Origin: JAXHTH01 sp034211115
Lineage (GTDB): Bacteria > Planctomycetota > Phycisphaerae > Phycisphaerales > SM1A02
Direction: 5' to 3'
DNA length: 7,358 nt
NCBI GenBank assembly: GCA_034211115.1
Contig: JAXHTH010000111.1
Location: 1 to 7,358, forward strand
In this document: in pieces, positions 5,651 to 7,358 of the stretch
Layout of the letters: each line of letters starts with the position of its first letter
Position numbering within the stretch: position 1 is the first letter of the stretch
Notes under the pieces: model-generated
The model's database searches: none
What the model saw: the letters and a program-made list of their open reading frames with translations, nothing else
What the model was told of the DNA's origin: nothing
Made by a program: the position numbers and the translations under genes

Positions 5651-6982
5651 ATGCTCGACGAGATGACCGGCGCGCGGATCACGGTGATGGGCCTGGGCCG
5701 CTTCGGCGGCGGCGCGGGGGCCGCCCGCTGGCTGGCCGAACGCGGCGCGCGGGTGCGTGTCACCGATCTCGCCTCGCGCGAGATCCTCGCCGGCCCTCTG
5801 GGCGAGCTGGCCGATCTGATCGACTGCGGATCGATCACCCTTCGTCTGGGCGGGCACGAGGAGGCCGACTTCGCCGGCTGTGATCTGGTCGTCGCCAATC
5901 CGGCCGTCCCCCGGCCCTGGGAGAATGCGTACCTGCGAACCGCGCGCGAGGCGGGCGCGCCGATCACCACCGAGATCCGCCTCCTTCTGGAACGGCTCGA
6001 TCGCCGCCGCGTCATCGGCATCACCGGCACGGCGGGCAAGTCCACCACCGCGGCCATGATTCACCATGTTCTGACCCGCGCGGGGCATCGATCCCACCTC
6101 GGCGGCAATATCGGCGGGTCCCTGCTGAATCGGCTCGACGAGATTCACGGGAATGACCGCGTAGTGCTGGAGCTGTCCAGCGCGATGCTGTACTGGCTGG
6201 GGGCGGGCGTGGGCTATGAGGACGCGGCAGGAATCTCGCCGCACGTCGCCGTCCTCACCAATCTGGCGCCCAATCACCTGGACTGGCACGGCTCCTTCGA
6301 GCATTACGCGCAATCGAAGCGGAACATCTTCGCTTTTCAAACGGAAGGTGACCACGCAGTTGTTGGCGATGAGGTGCCTGATCCGGCCGCGCCGATCGAC
6401 CTGAAGGTCCCGGGGCCGCACAATCAGCGCAACGCCGCGATCGCCATCGCGGCCGTCGAGCGTGCGATCGGGATGACCGCCGAAGAGGCCGCCCCCCTGC
6501 TGGCGGACTTCGCCGGCCTGCCGCATCGGTTGCGCCTCGTCGCCGAACATGATGGCCTGCGTTTCTATGACGATTCCAAGGCGACGACGCCGGAGGCGAC
6601 CGTGCTGGCGGTCCGTTCATTTCCGCAGCCGCAGCGCGTGCATCTGATCGCGGGCGGCTACGACAAGCAGATCGACCTGACGCCCATCGCCGATCTGGCC
6701 GACCGGCTGGCCGGTCTGTACACGATCGGCGCGACCGGCCGCAGCCTCGCAGCGGCGGCGGGGCGCGCCGACAAGGCGATCTGGTGTGAAACGCTCGACC
6801 GCGCCGTGGCCGCGGCCGTCGATCGAATGCAGCCCGGCCACATTCTCCTCCTCAGCCCCGGCTGCGCAAGCTGGGACCAGTTCGAGAACTACGAGCAACG
6901 CGGCGCCGCCTTCGCCGCCGCCGTGCCGAGGCGACTGGGATCTCGATACGCTCGGCAACTGGGGAAACGTCATCACCGATGA
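5651..6982 (+). CDS. murD: UDP-N-acetylmuramoylalanine--D-glutamate ligase MurD, C-terminus fused out of frame to Rhs DNA
   Basis: 443 residues. MurD adds D-glutamate to UDP-MurNAc-L-Ala with ATP in the cytoplasm, the second amino-acid step of peptidoglycan precursor synthesis. Domain 1 is the nucleotide-like fold with GLGRFGGGAGAA (14-25). The ATPase domain has GTAGKSTT (126-133, Lys130), ELSSAML (174-180), GGNIGG (151-156), NHLD (208-211, His209) and the probable carbamylated Lys223 in QSKRNIF. HNQRNAA (257-263) leads to the C-terminal domain with YDDSKATTP (306-314), LIAGGYDKQ (332-340) and SPGCASWDQFENYEQRG (402-418). E. coli MurD has 438 residues and ends shortly after the EQRG motif; here homology stops near residue 425. 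The last 18 residues (PRRLGSRYARQLGKRHHR) are Rhs-coding DNA read in another frame. Odd points: Ala replaces the usual Asn in the P-loop, SSAM stands for the usual SSFQ, and the stretch between Lys223 and HNQRN is short. The enzyme is likely still functional if the tail is tolerated. Confidence 0.93.
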   Translation: MLDEMTGARITVMGLGRFGGGAGAARWLAERGARVRVTDLASREILAGPLGELADLIDCGSITLRLGGHEEADFAGCDLVVANPAVPRPWENAYLRTAREAGAPITTEIRLLLERLDRRRVIGITGTAGKSTTAAMIHHVLTRAGHRSHLGGNIGGSLLNRLDEIHGNDRVVLELSSAMLYWLGAGVGYEDAAGISPHVAVLTNLAPNHLDWHGSFEHYAQSKRNIFAFQTEGDHAVVGDEVPDPAAPIDLKVPGPHNQRNAAIAIAAVERAIGMTAEEAAPLLADFAGLPHRLRLVAEHDGLRFYDDSKATTPEATVLAVRSFPQPQRVHLIAGGYDKQIDLTPIADLADRLAGLYTIGATGRSLAAAAGRADKAIWCETLDRAVAAAVDRMQPGHILLLSPGCASWDQFENYEQRGAAFAAAVPRRLGSRYARQLGKRHHR

Positions 6983-7358
6983 GGCCGAGGCGAACGTGTA
7001 TGACGGCCCCGATGGCGACGGCTCGGACATCGACGAGGACCGCGACCACAATGATGTCAACGAGTTCACCAACCGCAATGCCGGCACCGGCCTCGATCTG
7101 GAGTACGACAAGGTGGGCAACATCGTCACCCAGGACACCTCCGCCACCACGATCACCTACACCCACGACGCCTGGAACCGCCTCGTGGGGGTGGAATACG
7201 GCCAGACCGTCCGGGCTGCCTACGTGTACAACGGCCTGAACTGGCGTATACTGAAGCAGGCCGACACCGATGGCACCGGCGGCCCGGACCAGCAGAGACT
7301 CATGCACTACTCCGACCGGTGGCAACTCCTGGAAGAGGATGTCTGGGACGACTGGACT
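6927..7358 (+). pseudogene. 5'-truncated Rhs/YD-repeat protein fragment (runs off the right edge)
   Basis: The frame beginning at codon 6927 is open for 144 codons to the window end, with no start codon of its own in a sensible place. It overlaps the last 56 bases of murD in another frame. Counted from 6927, it shows DLDTLGNW (5-12), an Asp-rich spacer (about 26-43), VNEFTN, EYDKVGNIV (59-67), YTHDAWNRLVGVEY (78-91), YVYNGLNWRILKQ (99-111) and HYSDRWQLLEE (127-137). These are classic YD/Rhs-repeat signatures, like the C-terminal core of large Rhs surface or toxin-delivery proteins. Such proteins usually exceed 1000 residues, so nearly all of the N-terminal part is missing on this side. The sequence looks intact and in frame from the junction on, so the break is sharp. 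It may be a recombined Rhs remnant or a mis-joined contig. The family call is firm; whether it is expressed is doubtful. Confidence 0.8.

Noticed and set aside
5572..6057. N-terminal extension of DUF4190-like paralog 1 up to an ATG at 6057
   Set aside because: The extra 162 codons are antisense to murD and Arg/Ser-rich, and the two paralogs have no such extension. The GTG at 5571 with GAGGA upstream gives a matching length.
4475..6550. 691-codon minus-strand open frame
   Set aside because: It runs antisense to murD and out of frame through two DUF4190-like genes; its translation is low-complexity Arg/Gly/Ala-rich. The real genes in the region have clear domain motifs.
6979..7239. 86-codon Thr/Ser/Pro-rich plus-strand open frame
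   Set aside because: Out of frame with the clear Rhs repeat signatures covering the same bases; a shadow frame.

Overview
The window is GC-rich (roughly two thirds G+C by eye), bacterial and densely coding. Six genes run leftward on the minus strand, apparently as one operon, and murD plus a broken Rhs-type reading frame run rightward. Several features point to Planctomycetota, possibly Phycisphaerae: the Rhs fragment style (LGNW, AWNRLV, YSDRWQLLEE), the MCE protein with a long coiled-coil tail and an RSPWKVLYRPS motif, the DUF4190-like membrane proteins, and a murD lying apart from other cell-wall genes. This assignment rests on recalled family character, not on a marker gene.

Layout of the minus-strand block, in order of transcription: (1) 5571-4870, (2) 4806-4078 and (3) 4088-3384 are three proteins of 233, 242 and 234 residues. 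Each has a DUF4190-like N-terminal membrane segment and a related soluble domain, so they look like tandem paralogs. (4) 3391-2495 is an MlaF-family ABC ATPase. (5) 2430-1030 is an MlaD-family MCE-domain protein with an acidic insert and a long helical tail. (6) 1010 to beyond the left edge is an exported alpha/beta-hydrolase of lipase type, cut by the window edge. Genes 2/3 overlap by 11 bases and genes 3/4 by 8, so these are probably translationally coupled. Gaps elsewhere are 19 to 64 bases.

Genes 4 and 5 encode two parts of an Mla-type lipid transporter that moves lipids between membranes: the cytoplasmic ATPase and the substrate-binding MCE ring protein. The usual MlaE permease is not between or before them; the place upstream of the ATPase is taken by the three paralogous membrane proteins. 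The lipase-like enzyme downstream suggests that the locus deals with envelope lipids. The coupling of uncharacterised DUF4190-like triplets to a permease-less MlaF/MlaD pair is the best candidate here for an undescribed system.

On the plus strand, murD (5651-6982) is divergent from the operon across a 79-base gap. Its last family-like residues end near 6925. From about 6927 the DNA encodes, in another frame, the C-terminal part of an Rhs/YD-repeat protein that runs off the right edge, so murD reads out of frame into this fragment. This is either a real recombination junction or an assembly chimera. I saw no tRNA, rRNA, CRISPR array, insertion sequence or convincing terminator.
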